DNA of 39,934 nt. Origin: an uncultured Schlesneria sp. Its GTDB lineage: Bacteria > Planctomycetota > Planctomycetia > Planctomycetales > Planctomycetaceae. The position numbers were made by a program, and so were the translations under genes. The notes under the pieces are model-generated. The model made no database searches. It was given only the letters and a program-made list of their open reading frames with translations, and was not told the origin of the DNA. This document shows, piece by piece, positions 1 to 8,920 of this stretch. Within the stretch, counting starts at the first letter, position 1. Every line of letters starts with the position of its first letter. The DNA lies in NCBI GenBank assembly GCA_903840265.1, contig CAIMFH010000005.1, forward strand, positions 1-39,934, read 5' to 3'.

Positions 1-256
1 CGGCTTTCTCGAGTTCTTGAATGGAGCTCCCATACATCGTTCCGACATACTTCGTCTCCAGCAGGCTGGTGAAGTCGATATGCTTCCCAAACCCATTCAT
101 CGCCGCGTAAGCGCAATAGATCCCGCAATAGGTCGTACTCTCGCGACCGACATCGGGGATGTCACTGGCTTCCTGTTGCACTTCGGCAGCGGTGACCGAC
201 CCCATTCCCGCCGACATCAAAACGGCGACACAAACACTTAACAAACGCGAAGTCAT
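1..256 (-). CDS. Secreted C39-like cysteine peptidase-like protein, N-terminal part (cut by window edge)
   Basis: The frame is open from an ATG at 256 to the window edge (85 codons seen). It starts with a Sec signal peptide: Arg4, then a hydrophobic stretch and an AxA-like end at about residues 20-24. After a short linker comes YCGIYCAYAAMNGFG (43-57), then a helix-like segment and GSS-IQEL-EKA (76-85). A Cys-Gly followed by a small-residue helix, then a G-S-x-x-E-L turn, is what C39-type papain-fold domains look like; Cys44 would be the nucleophile. The usual Gln about six residues before the Cys is not obvious, so activity is uncertain. A GGAAAG purine run precedes the ATG. It is the last of four co-directional exported-protein genes, and its C-terminal half, with the His and Asp, is outside the window. 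Confidence 0.6.
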   Translation of the reverse strand, partial: MTSRLLSVCVAVLMSAGMGSVTAAEVQQEASDIPDVGRESTTYCGIYCAYAAMNGFGKHIDFTSLLETKYVGTMYGSSIQELEKA

Positions 257-311
257 ACAGCTTTCCGTGAGAATGACCACCAATTGATTCTCGAGATGAC
301 TCCAGAAATAT

Positions 312-1460
312 TCAGCCAGAATTCGTGCGAATCCTCCACCAGACCATTCCCAAGATGGTGGTCACGACGCCCCAGATCCATTGCATTTGCGATTGGGCAG
401 GCCGACGAGGTGCCAAGGGAGTATCTTTCAGGTCCTCAACAGTCTTCTCATTTACCGCCAGTTGGATTTGCCCATTCACATACTCGTATTCCAGTGAAGG
501 TCTGTCTTCGACGGAAACCCGGACCCTTTCAGGGACGGGAATCATCGGCCTGAATGATGACGGATCCGAGAAATCGGGTTCGAGATTCCAATCTGTGAAA
601 GTGTATGACGTGTTTTCCAGCGCTTTGGCACCGTCGACGGTCGAGATTGTCTTGACCGTTTCCAGCGCCGTGATGACGTGAGAATCCTTCCACGGCGCGA
701 TCTTCGTCTTTCGCGCCTCGAAGGTCACGTTGTTGACAACGGATTTATCGCTGAAGCCGTAAAGTGTCGTTAGAACCCTTCGATTATATTGAAAGCGGTT
801 GTCGTTCAGAGTCGCTCCGGACTGCTCCAACAGTAGCCGGGTGACCACAAAGCTGGCATCGGGATCGAACCAGACTCGATGACGGGTACCATCTTTCGAA
901 GCTCCTTCGACACAGTATCCGATGTCATCCCTAATCACTCGAGTGTCGCTGCCGGACCTCAGCAGTTTCGCGAGAGGGGTGATATTTGGAAAGTTGGTGA
1001 CTCCGAAGGCGATCGAGGCTCCGCCCAAAACAGACTCCACGAAATGTTCGTCATCGGCCTCGGGGACCAGCCTCCCGTTCACGGCTGAGGCCGACGGCGG
1101 ACGCACATTGAACTGTTCGTGCGGAAAGTAGATGCGTAGAACGTGTCCATCCCGAAGATAGCAAAACTCATTGGAGTGTTGATTGGCGACATCCGCGTCC
1201 AAAGCGGTCTCGAGAACCCTTAAGTTAACACGCTCGCCATCGAGGCGAAGGCTGGTCTGGCGAGTGGTTTCCGTGGGTTGAACCGCACCATCCGCACGCG
1301 TGGTGGCGCATCGTTCAAAGGATGTCATCTGACATCGACGCAGTCGGTTCAACGTCGCCTGATGGCGCGCCAAGATTTGCTCAAGTGTCAGGCCCTCGTC
1401 AGCCTGCGCGAAACCCGCCAGGAATACCAACGAAGCGACCCAAAGTGATGCGATTTTCAA
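312..1460 (-). CDS. Conserved secreted protein with C-terminal membrane anchor, function unknown
   Basis: I chose a TTG start at 1460 because AAGGA lies 8 bases before it and the product then begins with a classical signal peptide (Lys2, hydrophobic core, cleavage after AQA). An in-frame ATG at 1517 would add 19 residues and has only a weak ribosome site. The open frame continues further upstream, but that part reads through the neighbouring gene's repeat in another frame and is unlikely to be translated. The mature part (about 340 residues) looks like an all-beta protein with scattered aromatics, reminiscent of LolA-like lipoprotein-carrier folds. I cannot assign a family. Near the C-terminus a Trp-rich hydrophobic segment (QWIWGVVTTILGMVWW) followed by RIR looks like a single membrane anchor. 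The C39-like gene begins 55 bases downstream. Confidence 0.7.
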   Translation of the reverse strand: MKIASLWVASLVFLAGFAQADEGLTLEQILARHQATLNRLRRCQMTSFERCATTRADGAVQPTETTRQTSLRLDGERVNLRVLETALDADVANQHSNEFCYLRDGHVLRIYFPHEQFNVRPPSASAVNGRLVPEADDEHFVESVLGGASIAFGVTNFPNITPLAKLLRSGSDTRVIRDDIGYCVEGASKDGTRHRVWFDPDASFVVTRLLLEQSGATLNDNRFQYNRRVLTTLYGFSDKSVVNNVTFEARKTKIAPWKDSHVITALETVKTISTVDGAKALENTSYTFTDWNLEPDFSDPSSFRPMIPVPERVRVSVEDRPSLEYEYVNGQIQLAVNEKTVEDLKDTPLAPRRPAQSQMQWIWGVVTTILGMVWWRIRTNSG

Positions 1461-1566
1461 GGCAGAGATCCTTGGCACTTGACTCACCAAGAAAAGCAAA
1501 AAGCTTCCGTCGCTCATGGACGAAAGCTCTTTTAATTTAGGAGATTTTGGCGATCTGATAGACAGA

Positions 1567-2025
1567 TTAGCGAACTTGTGAGGCCCGAACTTGCGAGGCC
1601 CGAACTTGCGAGGCCCGAACTTGCGATCCGCCAACTGCTGCTGAGGGAGACGAATTTCCTGTATATCCAGGTGGATTGGTGCTGGTATCTGAGTATGCGG
1701 GGCTGCAGGAACCCGTGGTTGACCAGTCATCTCGAGGGAAACAACGCGGAGATCGTGCACAGCCGTTACTCGACATTGACTTCAACGTGCAGGTCATAAA
1801 TCGCCAGCCGGGCACGGCATAGCATCGGGTGTAAGTGTACAGGCACGCGCTTTGGTAAGTGGCATCACCGCATGAACTGTCAATCGTCTTATTGACATCG
1901 CACGGATCGCCGCCACGAGTGTCTGCGGTCCCATGCACGTTCGGCGTCGATGCAAATAATCCCACAACCGCAGCGAATACAACCACGCCCGTCCGGACAC
2001 TGGATTCAAGTCTCTTACGATTCAT
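1567..2025 (-). CDS. Small secreted cysteine-rich protein with C-terminal pentapeptide repeat
   Basis: The product is 152 residues from ATG 2025, with AAGGG 8 bases upstream. An earlier in-frame start at 2064 lacks support. The N-terminus (MNRKR, then a hydrophobic stretch, then VHG/T) is a signal peptide. The mature region contains eight cysteines, an even number, suggesting four disulfides in an exported mini-protein. After a Ser/Pro/Gly-rich linker the protein ends in repeats of A-S-Q-V-R, encoded by the 15-base tandem repeat at 1571-1629. No homologous family is recognised. It lies between a pseudopilin-like gene and another secreted protein in the same direction. Codon pattern and signal peptide support a real gene; function is unknown. 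Confidence 0.6.
   Translation of the reverse strand: MNRKRLESSVRTGVVVFAAVVGLFASTPNVHGTADTRGGDPCDVNKTIDSSCGDATYQSACLYTYTRCYAVPGWRFMTCTLKSMSSNGCARSPRCFPRDDWSTTGSCSPAYSDTSTNPPGYTGNSSPSAAVGGSQVRASQVRASQVRASQVR
1571..1629. repeat. 15-bp tandem repeat, about four copies
   Basis: The unit CGAACTTGCGAGGCC occurs at 1571-1585 (one mismatch), 1586-1600 and 1601-1615, followed by a 14-base degenerate copy at 1616-1629. It encodes the A-S-Q-V-R repeat at the C-terminus of the Cys-rich secreted protein on the minus strand. The unit is a multiple of three, so copy-number change would alter tail length without frameshift. Confidence 0.9.
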
Positions 2026-2188
2026 AGCTTGGGCCCTTTCAGCAAGCGGTAGATTCCAGACCATACGATGACATTTATCATCGGATGTCTGCTCAAGATA
2101 ATGAATCTGCCGGATAGGAGGGTCAAGCCATTTTTAGTGATTCTTACAGAATACCCAAACTACGGAATCGTACAGTTTTGTGTCATTT

Positions 2189-3052
2189 TCAGTAATCGCC
2201 TATTATTTCACCACCACCCGTGGTTGACAACGAGCAAAAACTACCATTGTTGTCGATATTCTCGCTCAAATAATGAACAGAACCGTCACCGAACAGAAAG
2301 TGGCAACCACCGACGTGTAGGCTGCTAAAACAGTTTGGGTGACTTCCGTTGATGCGTTGATTCCGTCCCTGTGGGTCGCACCAGGAGACTACGTCGTTTA
2401 GGTTGCCCTGCAGGTTGGCGATCCAAATCGAGCCCGCGCTGCCGATCGTGAACTCATTCATATTCGGGTAAAGCGCCCCATCCCAGCTCCGCTCGCCTGC
2501 CGCAATTGTGTTCGAAAGTCCGTCAGTGACGTCTCGGTCTCTGACCGAGCTGTTGAAAAAGAACATCCCATTCCCAACTTTTGGCGAGTCGTCACGATTG
2601 GAGCCGTACATCGTCACATAGTTCGATTTGGCGTGCCCACCCATCTGCTGATTCCAGTGATCACTGGAATCGCTCGGGCACAGATAGAAGGGTAAAACGG
2701 TTTTCGAGAGGTTGTTTGCGACCGTCGGAGCGTTGTTGCCATTGGGTGCCAATTGAAGATAGAGCGGAGACTGGTCAAGGAACGGCAATAGCATCGTTCC
2801 CCAGGCCCATCCCGTTTCATTTCCAACACCGGTGATGACCAGACTGCTAAACGGCTGGCAGCCATGCACCCCTTCATAATTGTGCAGTGCCAGGCCAATC
2901 TGTCGTAGATTATTTCGGCACTGCAAACGGCGGGCGGCTTCACGAGCCTGCTGGACCGCTGGCATCAGAAACGCGATCAGCGAGGCGATCAACGCCATCA
3001 CGACCAGGAGTTCGATCAGGCTGAACCCGCTGCGAATTCGATCGCGTTTCAC
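2189..3052 (-). CDS. DUF1559 domain protein (planctomycetal pseudopilin-like, H-X9-DG)
   Basis: The start is GTG 3052 with GGGAGG about 9 bases upstream. The product is 287 residues. The N-terminus has a type IV prepilin signal: a short basic leader, then G-FSLIELLVV with Glu at position 5 of the mature form, then a hydrophobic helix leading into the AREAARRLQCRNNLRQIG-LA signature of DUF1559 proteins. Near the C-terminus, H-V-G-G-C-H-F-L-F-G-D-G matches the H-X9-DG motif. Such proteins occur in large numbers in planctomycete genomes; the lineage expansion is established but their role is not, beyond probable processing by a prepilin peptidase and surface or periplasmic location. The gene starts 38 bases after obg in the same direction, so co-transcription is possible. 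Confidence 0.93.
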   Translation of the reverse strand: MKRDRIRSGFSLIELLVVMALIASLIAFLMPAVQQAREAARRLQCRNNLRQIGLALHNYEGVHGCQPFSSLVITGVGNETGWAWGTMLLPFLDQSPLYLQLAPNGNNAPTVANNLSKTVLPFYLCPSDSSDHWNQQMGGHAKSNYVTMYGSNRDDSPKVGNGMFFFNSSVRDRDVTDGLSNTIAAGERSWDGALYPNMNEFTIGSAGSIWIANLQGNLNDVVSWCDPQGRNQRINGSHPNCFSSLHVGGCHFLFGDGSVHYLSENIDNNGSFCSLSTTGGGEIIGDY

Positions 3053-3090
3053 TCAGAACCCTCCCGCGAAGGTGAGTCTCACCTTGGCGA

Positions 3091-4095
3091 TTACTCCTGG
3101 GGTTCATCCAATTCGTCGAGCAGCCGGATCGTGGCCTGTAGCAGTTGCGGTAGCCCGCGGCCCGTCACGGCGCTGATCTTCAACACCGGCCGACCGATTC
3201 GCTCTTCCAGCAACTCGGCAGCAGCATCGGCATCGGCCAACTCCGACTTTGTTACGACTACAATCTCGGGACGTGCGGCGAGCTCTTCGTCGTACAATCG
3301 CAGTTCTTCGCGAATCTGCAGGTAGTTTTCGACAGGGTCCGTCTGATCATCTGGAGCCGGTTCCACGAGGTGAATCAACGCTTTCGTGCGTTCCACATGC
3401 CTCAGAAACTCATGTCCCAATCCGACGCCAGCGTGGGCCCCTTCGATCAACCCGGGGATGTCCGCCAGGACGAATTGCCGTTCTTGCCCGACTCGGACGA
3501 TTCCCAGATTTGGATACTTCGTGGTGAAGGGGTAATTCGCAATTTCGGGAGTTGCTCGCGATAAACGGCTCAGCAACGTTGATTTGCCGGCGTTCGGCTT
3601 CCCAATCAGCCCCATATCGGCGATGACCTTCAGCTCCAGGCCGATGTCGCGCTGCTCGCCGGGATCGCCGGGACCGAACTCACGCGGAGCTCGATTCGTC
3701 GAACTCATGAAGCGGGTATTTCCTCTGCCCCCGTCGCCGCCCTTCGCGACAATGACCTGATCGCCGTGAGCGATCAAATCCTTCAGGATGTGTCCGCGTT
3801 TGAGGTCGCGCAGGATCGTCCCTGTGGGGACGCGAATGATCGTATCTACACCGTCACGGCCGGTTTTCAGCGATCCGTGACCGGGCTCGCCTCCCGACGC
3901 CACCCAGTGGCGGACGCCAACCAGATGCACGAGGCTACTGACGTTCTCGTCGGCCTCGATGATGATGTGACCACCCCGTCCACCGTCGCCCCCATCGGGA
4001 CCCCCACGGGGAACGTGTGCTTCGCGTCGAAAGCTGCCAGAACCGCTACCGCCGTCGCCAGCTTTACAGAAAATCGTGACCTGATCTACAAACAT
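3091..4095 (-). CDS. obgE: GTPase Obg (ribosome maturation / stress GTPase)
   Basis: 334 residues from ATG 4095. The glycine-rich Obg fold (1-158, with GGDGGRGG-type repeats) is followed by the G domain: P-loop GKPNAGKS (165-172), switch region PFTTKYPNLG, G3 DIPGLIEGA (212-220), G4 as T-K-S-E (282-285) and G5 SA (308-309). Obg proteins bind the 50S subunit and act in late assembly and stringent-type control. The C-terminal OCT extension of some firmicute Obg proteins is absent, as in many bacteria. The G4 motif departs from the usual N-K-x-D at two of three conserved positions (see findings). The gene lies 104 bases downstream of the NfeD-family gene and 38 bases upstream of the DUF1559 gene. 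Confidence 0.97.
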   Translation of the reverse strand: MFVDQVTIFCKAGDGGSGSGSFRREAHVPRGGPDGGDGGRGGHIIIEADENVSSLVHLVGVRHWVASGGEPGHGSLKTGRDGVDTIIRVPTGTILRDLKRGHILKDLIAHGDQVIVAKGGDGGRGNTRFMSSTNRAPREFGPGDPGEQRDIGLELKVIADMGLIGKPNAGKSTLLSRLSRATPEIANYPFTTKYPNLGIVRVGQERQFVLADIPGLIEGAHAGVGLGHEFLRHVERTKALIHLVEPAPDDQTDPVENYLQIREELRLYDEELAARPEIVVVTKSELADADAAAELLEERIGRPVLKISAVTGRGLPQLLQATIRLLDELDEPQE

Positions 4096-4199
4096 AGTCG
4101 CATGATGATAGTCGATCGCACGCTGACACGGGAGTCACTCGTCAGAATCGCCAGCGAGTGCCGCGATTGCTCCCTGGTGGTCGAAAGCCAGGGGCAAAT

Positions 4200-6401
4200 C
4201 TAAATCTGTCGGACGACAATTCGATTGCCGCTCAATTCCACGACTTCGATGGCCGCATCAGCCCCGATAAAGGGGCCTTCGCTGATCACATTAACGATGC
4301 GATCGCCCAACTGAGCTTTGCCGGCCGGGCGCAACATCGTAATTGTCGTCCCGCGCTGACCCATCAAAGCGTCGCCTTCGACCGAAGTCTGAGCACTTCT
4401 GCTGTTGAACCGGAGTTGTGGCTCATCGTTTGGTGACGAACCTGGTGGGCCCAAAATCATGGCTTCAAACATGGGAAGCTGCGGAAGGTATTGAGCTGCC
4501 GCGACGCCGAAAACCCCTAGAAGGGCAAACGCCAGCACCACCCAACCCGCTTGGATCGTCAATTCCTCGATATTCGTCGCCAGATCGTATGACCAGGAGT
4601 GTCCCGCCATGACCAACGATGCCAGGATCATGGCAATGCCCGACAGACCAAAGACTCCGAATCCCGGCATCACAAAAACTTCCATCGCCAAACAGGCGAT
4701 TCCCAGCACGAACAACACGACTTCCAACCAATCAGCAGTGCCACCCAGAAAACGACTCCAGAAGAAGAGGGCAAAGCAGAGGACCGACAAAATCCCCAGG
4801 ATTCCTGTCATCGCGTGCTGCTCGAGATAAATCAGAACCGCTCCGATGATGACCAACATCACCGTAATCCCTGGCGAATTGAGCCGGAACACCAATGCAT
4901 CCACCCAGGTCTTCTCAATCGGCCGCAATTCGGCTGTCGGGGGAAGCCCCATGCGTCCTTTGAGTTCATTGAAGTCGTGGACGATCGGCTCTGCCAGTTT
5001 CAATTCGTGAGCACGTTGCCCGGATACTTCAAGCAGCAATTCGCCGTTGGTTTCTGACAATTGCGGCCCGATCAGCCATTCCCCACCCGAAGTCCGAATA
5101 TCTTCTTCTGACATGTACCAGACACGGCCGGTGTCGCGGTGCGTCGCCTGAAAGACTTTCGCGGTGTGATCGGCCATCGCGACATACAAGGCACTCGGGC
5201 GATGCTTCTTAATGGCCAGATCCGTCAGCATGATTCGCAACTGAGCCACAATTCGATCGATCTTGTCGTGATGCGGATCGATCGGCCGCATATCGCCAAT
5301 CTTTGCCTCAGGGTGCATGATGATTTCATCGCAGGCAAGAGCCACGATCGCCGCTCCGCTGGTGGCCGCTTCGGGTATGTACGCGATCGTATGGATCTTG
5401 TGATCTTCCAACTGGGCGATGATCTGGGCCAGGTTGAAGCTGGGATCAAATTCTCCTCCAGGTGAACTGAACTGGAAGACGACGACTTGAGCCCCCTCAC
5501 GAACTGCCCGATCGACCTGCCGAGCCAGAAAACTTTCCTGCAAGCGGTCGATCACACCGTCAACTTTGATCAGACGGACGCGACGATTTTCTTTTTCGGC
5601 GGATTGTTCACGCAATGCTTCACGCGGCAATCCCAATAGTTCGCCCACGGCACTCCGCGAATCGGCGAGTTGCGTGACCAGGATATCCAAATTGCGAGCG
5701 GTCGCTCCGCGGAACGTGCCCACCAGCCCCGCCTCTTTAACGACCTCAGTCCCTTCAATCGCGACGTTGGTCTTCCGCAACGCTTCCAACTCGTCTTTGG
5801 TGACGACGCGAGATTCGAGTTCGTCCGAGTCAGCTTTGGCCGATCGTAATCGCACCTTCCACAATTGCTCGTTCTGATCCATCATGCCGCGAGCCAGAGC
5901 GATGTTCACCTTGGGATTATGCCGTTTTTGAGCGAGCGCCAGCACCGCCTGTCGATCATCGGGATCTAATGGCTGACCGCGACCAATGTCGCCAAGCTCT
6001 GCTTCCGGATGCATGATGATTTGCCGACAAGCCAGCGCCAGCAAGACATTCGATCCGGTGACGGTGTGCGGAATCCAAGCCACGGTGGTCACATTAGAAA
6101 CCTGCGGCGAAGTTAAGAACTTGGCCAACCCCTGCACCTGGTGAAACTGACTGGTGCCTGGTTCGATCTGGAGCACCAGATAGGCGGGTCGTCCCTCTTG
6201 AGCAGCCAAGCTCTGCAGGTTCAACGCTGCGTTTGAGACCCGTGCAAAGAGCTGGTCGTCGACTGGGCTCGCCACCGTAACGAACTGCCCCAACGGCGTT
6301 TTGGCGACAGCTTGTTCCGCGTCGTCCGCTCGCGCGATCGAACCGATCAGCGCAACGAGAGACAAGCATCGAATTGCGAACTGGATCTTATCTATGATCA
6401 T
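4200..6401 (-). CDS. NfeD-family membrane serine protease with two ClpP-like domains
   Basis: 733 residues with an N-terminal signal peptide (cleavage near ARA/DD, residue 25). Two ClpP/crotonase-like domains follow, about 35-260 and 275-480. Each carries the echo ALAC-x-x-IIMHPEA-x-x-GD, so they arose by duplication. The second has the dyad expected from the archaeal 1510-N protease: Ser348 in ATSGAA and Lys380 in PHHDKI. The first has Gly-Ser swapped at the nucleophile position (VTGSN, 114-118) and Arg150 where Lys is expected, so it is probably inactive. Then come a membrane region (about 512-640) and a C-terminal OB-fold NfeD domain (about 665-733). Long NfeD proteins cleave membrane proteins such as stomatins; no stomatin gene is adjacent. 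Expected location is the inner membrane with periplasmic protease domains. Confidence 0.92.
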   Translation of the reverse strand: MIIDKIQFAIRCLSLVALIGSIARADDAEQAVAKTPLGQFVTVASPVDDQLFARVSNAALNLQSLAAQEGRPAYLVLQIEPGTSQFHQVQGLAKFLTSPQVSNVTTVAWIPHTVTGSNVLLALACRQIIMHPEAELGDIGRGQPLDPDDRQAVLALAQKRHNPKVNIALARGMMDQNEQLWKVRLRSAKADSDELESRVVTKDELEALRKTNVAIEGTEVVKEAGLVGTFRGATARNLDILVTQLADSRSAVGELLGLPREALREQSAEKENRRVRLIKVDGVIDRLQESFLARQVDRAVREGAQVVVFQFSSPGGEFDPSFNLAQIIAQLEDHKIHTIAYIPEAATSGAAIVALACDEIIMHPEAKIGDMRPIDPHHDKIDRIVAQLRIMLTDLAIKKHRPSALYVAMADHTAKVFQATHRDTGRVWYMSEEDIRTSGGEWLIGPQLSETNGELLLEVSGQRAHELKLAEPIVHDFNELKGRMGLPPTAELRPIEKTWVDALVFRLNSPGITVMLVIIGAVLIYLEQHAMTGILGILSVLCFALFFWSRFLGGTADWLEVVLFVLGIACLAMEVFVMPGFGVFGLSGIAMILASLVMAGHSWSYDLATNIEELTIQAGWVVLAFALLGVFGVAAAQYLPQLPMFEAMILGPPGSSPNDEPQLRFNSRSAQTSVEGDALMGQRGTTITMLRPAGKAQLGDRIVNVISEGPFIGADAAIEVVELSGNRIVVRQI

Positions 6402-6590
6402 CCTTCGAATCCCGTCACGAGTTGTCAGGATACTGGGGACGCGACGTGTGACAACGCCGCGTCCTGCAGATTATATCCACGACGGACGAGATGTGGAGGT
6501 TTTCGCCGCAAGTTTCGCATCGAAAATAACTTAGCGGTACGTCACACGAGCGACGGGAGAACACATTTGCCTGATTGTGAATCACAGACG

Positions 6591-8909
6591 CTAGCGCATG
6601 TTGAGCGGCTCGACATCGATAATGAATTCGATTTCGGGATGATTCGGAATTGTAGGCGCAGCATGCAGCCAGAGTTGCTGCAGTGACGACAATTCGACCG
6701 CTGTCATTTGAAGGTGATAGCGAAAGTTCGCCTTCAACCGGGTCACCAGACACGGAGCCGGACCAAGCAGGCGCACTTCCAACCCCAATTCTTTCGCGCT
6801 GCTGCGCAGGATCTCACCGACCTTGGTCGCGAAGTCCTTGACTTCGGTTTCCACCGGGCCGCGGACGACAACTCGCGCCAGATGAGTAAAGGGAGGCACC
6901 TTCAACGCCTGACGATGCCGCAATTCGTCGGTGGCAAACCCCAGATAGTCATGAGCGGCGGCCTTCATGATCGCGGGCTGGTCAGGTGACGCGGTCTGAA
7001 CCAGGACTCGCCCCCCTTTTTCACTGCGCCCGGTGCGACCAGCAACTTGCGCAATCAACTGAAATGTCCTTTCCGCAGATCGCAGATCGGGCTGATGCAA
7101 GAGTGTGTCGGCATCGATCACTCCGACCAACGTGACGTTCGGGAAATCGAGCCCTTTGGCGATCATTTGAGTCCCGAGTAGAATCTGCACTTCGCCGTGC
7201 CGGAACTGCTCCAACGCTATATCATGACTACCCCGTTTCTGCATTGTGTCGCTATCCATCCGCAGACACTTGTATTCCGGAAACCGGGTTTTCACTTCGC
7301 TCTCCAGCCGTTCGGTTCCCATCCCCAATGACAGCAGACCGGGCTTGGCGCACTTAGGGCAAGCGGAAGGAGGTTGTGTGCTGAAATCGCAACTGTGACA
7401 AAGAGCGACTCCGCGAGTCTTGTGCCACGTTAAGGTGACATCGCAATCCGGACACTTCACTCCTTCACCGCAACTACGACACCAGAACACCGGTGAAAAA
7501 CCGCGCACGTTCAGGAACAGAATCACTTGTCCGCCGGCCTTAAGTGCGGCCTGCATGGACGTAAACATCGCTCGACCAATGCCAGATCCTTTCGCGATCG
7601 CTGGATCATTCCGCGTATCGACGATGACAACCGGCGGCAGCGGGAGCCGAGCGACGCGCTTCGGCATCGCAATCAGCGTGTCTTGCTTGCGCAGCACTCG
7701 CAGGAAGGATTCCAGCGTTGGTGTTGCCGAACCGAGAATTAACGGAATTCCCTCGAGTTCCGCTCGCTGCCGAGCGACCTCGACCGCGTGATAGCGCGGC
7801 GTGCTGTCTTGCTTGAAACTGGTCTCATGCTCTTCATCGATCACGATCAAACCGAGATGCGGTGTCGGCGCAAAGACGGCGCTGCGGGCACCGACCACCA
7901 CTTGCACAGCCCCGCTGGCAATTTGCTGCCAGTGACCATGCCGTTCGGCATCCGTCAAATGGCTGTGCAGGACCGCAACTGACGGAAAACGACTGTGAAA
8001 GCGGCGAATCGTTTGCGGCGTCAAGCTGATTTCCGGAACCAAGACAATCGCCTGTCGGCCGTAACTGACGATCTCTTCAATCGCCTTGATGTAGACTTCC
8101 GTCTTGCCGCTGCCAGTCACTCCATTCAGTAACAGAGTTCGGTGCTGACTCGATCTGACCACATCCAGAATCGTGTGCACAGCACGCTGCTGATCGGAAT
8201 TCATCACGATTTCGCGGTGTGCCTCGGGCTTCGCCATAATCGGCGCAGAAAGCTGTCGCTCACGCGATGCGACGATCAACCCTTTGTCCCGCAAGCCGTG
8301 AATCGGTGCGAGGCCGCAGCTGGCGGCCTCCGAAAGTTCATCAATACGTAAGGGGCTCGCAGCCGATGTGAGCACTTCGAAGACCGCACGCTGTTTGGCG
8401 GGCAACTTCAATTCGCGGAACAGCAATTCTCGATCACTCAGCCGCGGCAGTAGCGAGGGATTGACGGCAAAAAAAGTAAATTCGCGTGTTCCTGCTCGAG
8501 ATTTCACACCCGCCGGGACAATGCTTTCCAGCACCTGCCCCCACCCACATAGATAGCGGTCGGCGATCCAGCGAGTGAGTTGCAGCATTCGCCCATCAAC
8601 CAGCGGTTCGCGATCCAGAACACTCGTCAGGGTCTTCAGCGTCTTTCCGGTCGGCAATCCCGTCGACAAGCCCACGCAAAAACCGACCGTCGGCTTGTTC
8701 CCTCTCCCAAACGGAGCCTCGATCCGCTCGCCAGGACTGACCAGATCGCGCAGGTCGTTCGGAACCACGTATTGGAAGACCGTCGTCAGGGGGCGATTGA
8801 AGACCACCTCCGCGACCAGGCAATCTGCCGCCGCAGCCACTTCCCAGGACTGCAGGTTCGCTGGCAGTTCTTCTTCGGAGAATAGTGAGGACTGGCGGGG
8901 CTTGGACAC
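6591..8909 (-). CDS. priA: Primosomal replication restart helicase PriA
   Basis: 772 residues from GTG 8909; no strong ribosome site is visible. The order is PriA 3'-DNA-binding and winged-helix domains (about 30-230), Walker A GVTGSGKT (263-270), DEEH Walker B box, LGSATP motif III, then a zinc-binding insertion with paired C-x-x-C units (CRSC, CPDC, CHSC, CPKC). The second RecA-like lobe has GTQMIAKG-DFPNV and QVAGRTGR (motif VI). PriA reloads the replicative helicase at stalled or repaired forks. All expected motifs are intact and the length fits the family. It ends 189 bases before the NfeD gene and begins 11 bases beyond the end of the DUF1571 gene in the same direction. Confidence 0.98.
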   Translation of the reverse strand: MSKPRQSSLFSEEELPANLQSWEVAAAADCLVAEVVFNRPLTTVFQYVVPNDLRDLVSPGERIEAPFGRGNKPTVGFCVGLSTGLPTGKTLKTLTSVLDREPLVDGRMLQLTRWIADRYLCGWGQVLESIVPAGVKSRAGTREFTFFAVNPSLLPRLSDRELLFRELKLPAKQRAVFEVLTSAASPLRIDELSEAASCGLAPIHGLRDKGLIVASRERQLSAPIMAKPEAHREIVMNSDQQRAVHTILDVVRSSQHRTLLLNGVTGSGKTEVYIKAIEEIVSYGRQAIVLVPEISLTPQTIRRFHSRFPSVAVLHSHLTDAERHGHWQQIASGAVQVVVGARSAVFAPTPHLGLIVIDEEHETSFKQDSTPRYHAVEVARQRAELEGIPLILGSATPTLESFLRVLRKQDTLIAMPKRVARLPLPPVVIVDTRNDPAIAKGSGIGRAMFTSMQAALKAGGQVILFLNVRGFSPVFWCRSCGEGVKCPDCDVTLTWHKTRGVALCHSCDFSTQPPSACPKCAKPGLLSLGMGTERLESEVKTRFPEYKCLRMDSDTMQKRGSHDIALEQFRHGEVQILLGTQMIAKGLDFPNVTLVGVIDADTLLHQPDLRSAERTFQLIAQVAGRTGRSEKGGRVLVQTASPDQPAIMKAAAHDYLGFATDELRHRQALKVPPFTHLARVVVRGPVETEVKDFATKVGEILRSSAKELGLEVRLLGPAPCLVTRLKANFRYHLQMTAVELSSLQQLWLHAAPTIPNHPEIEFIIDVEPLNMR

Positions 8910-8920
8910 GTGAGGCCGGC

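Noticed and set aside
1461-1760. Upstream extension of the secreted protein at 312-1460, giving K-F-G-P-R repeats
   Set aside because: The repeats come from the neighbouring gene's 15-base repeat read in another frame; the signal peptide and AAGGA site favour the later start.
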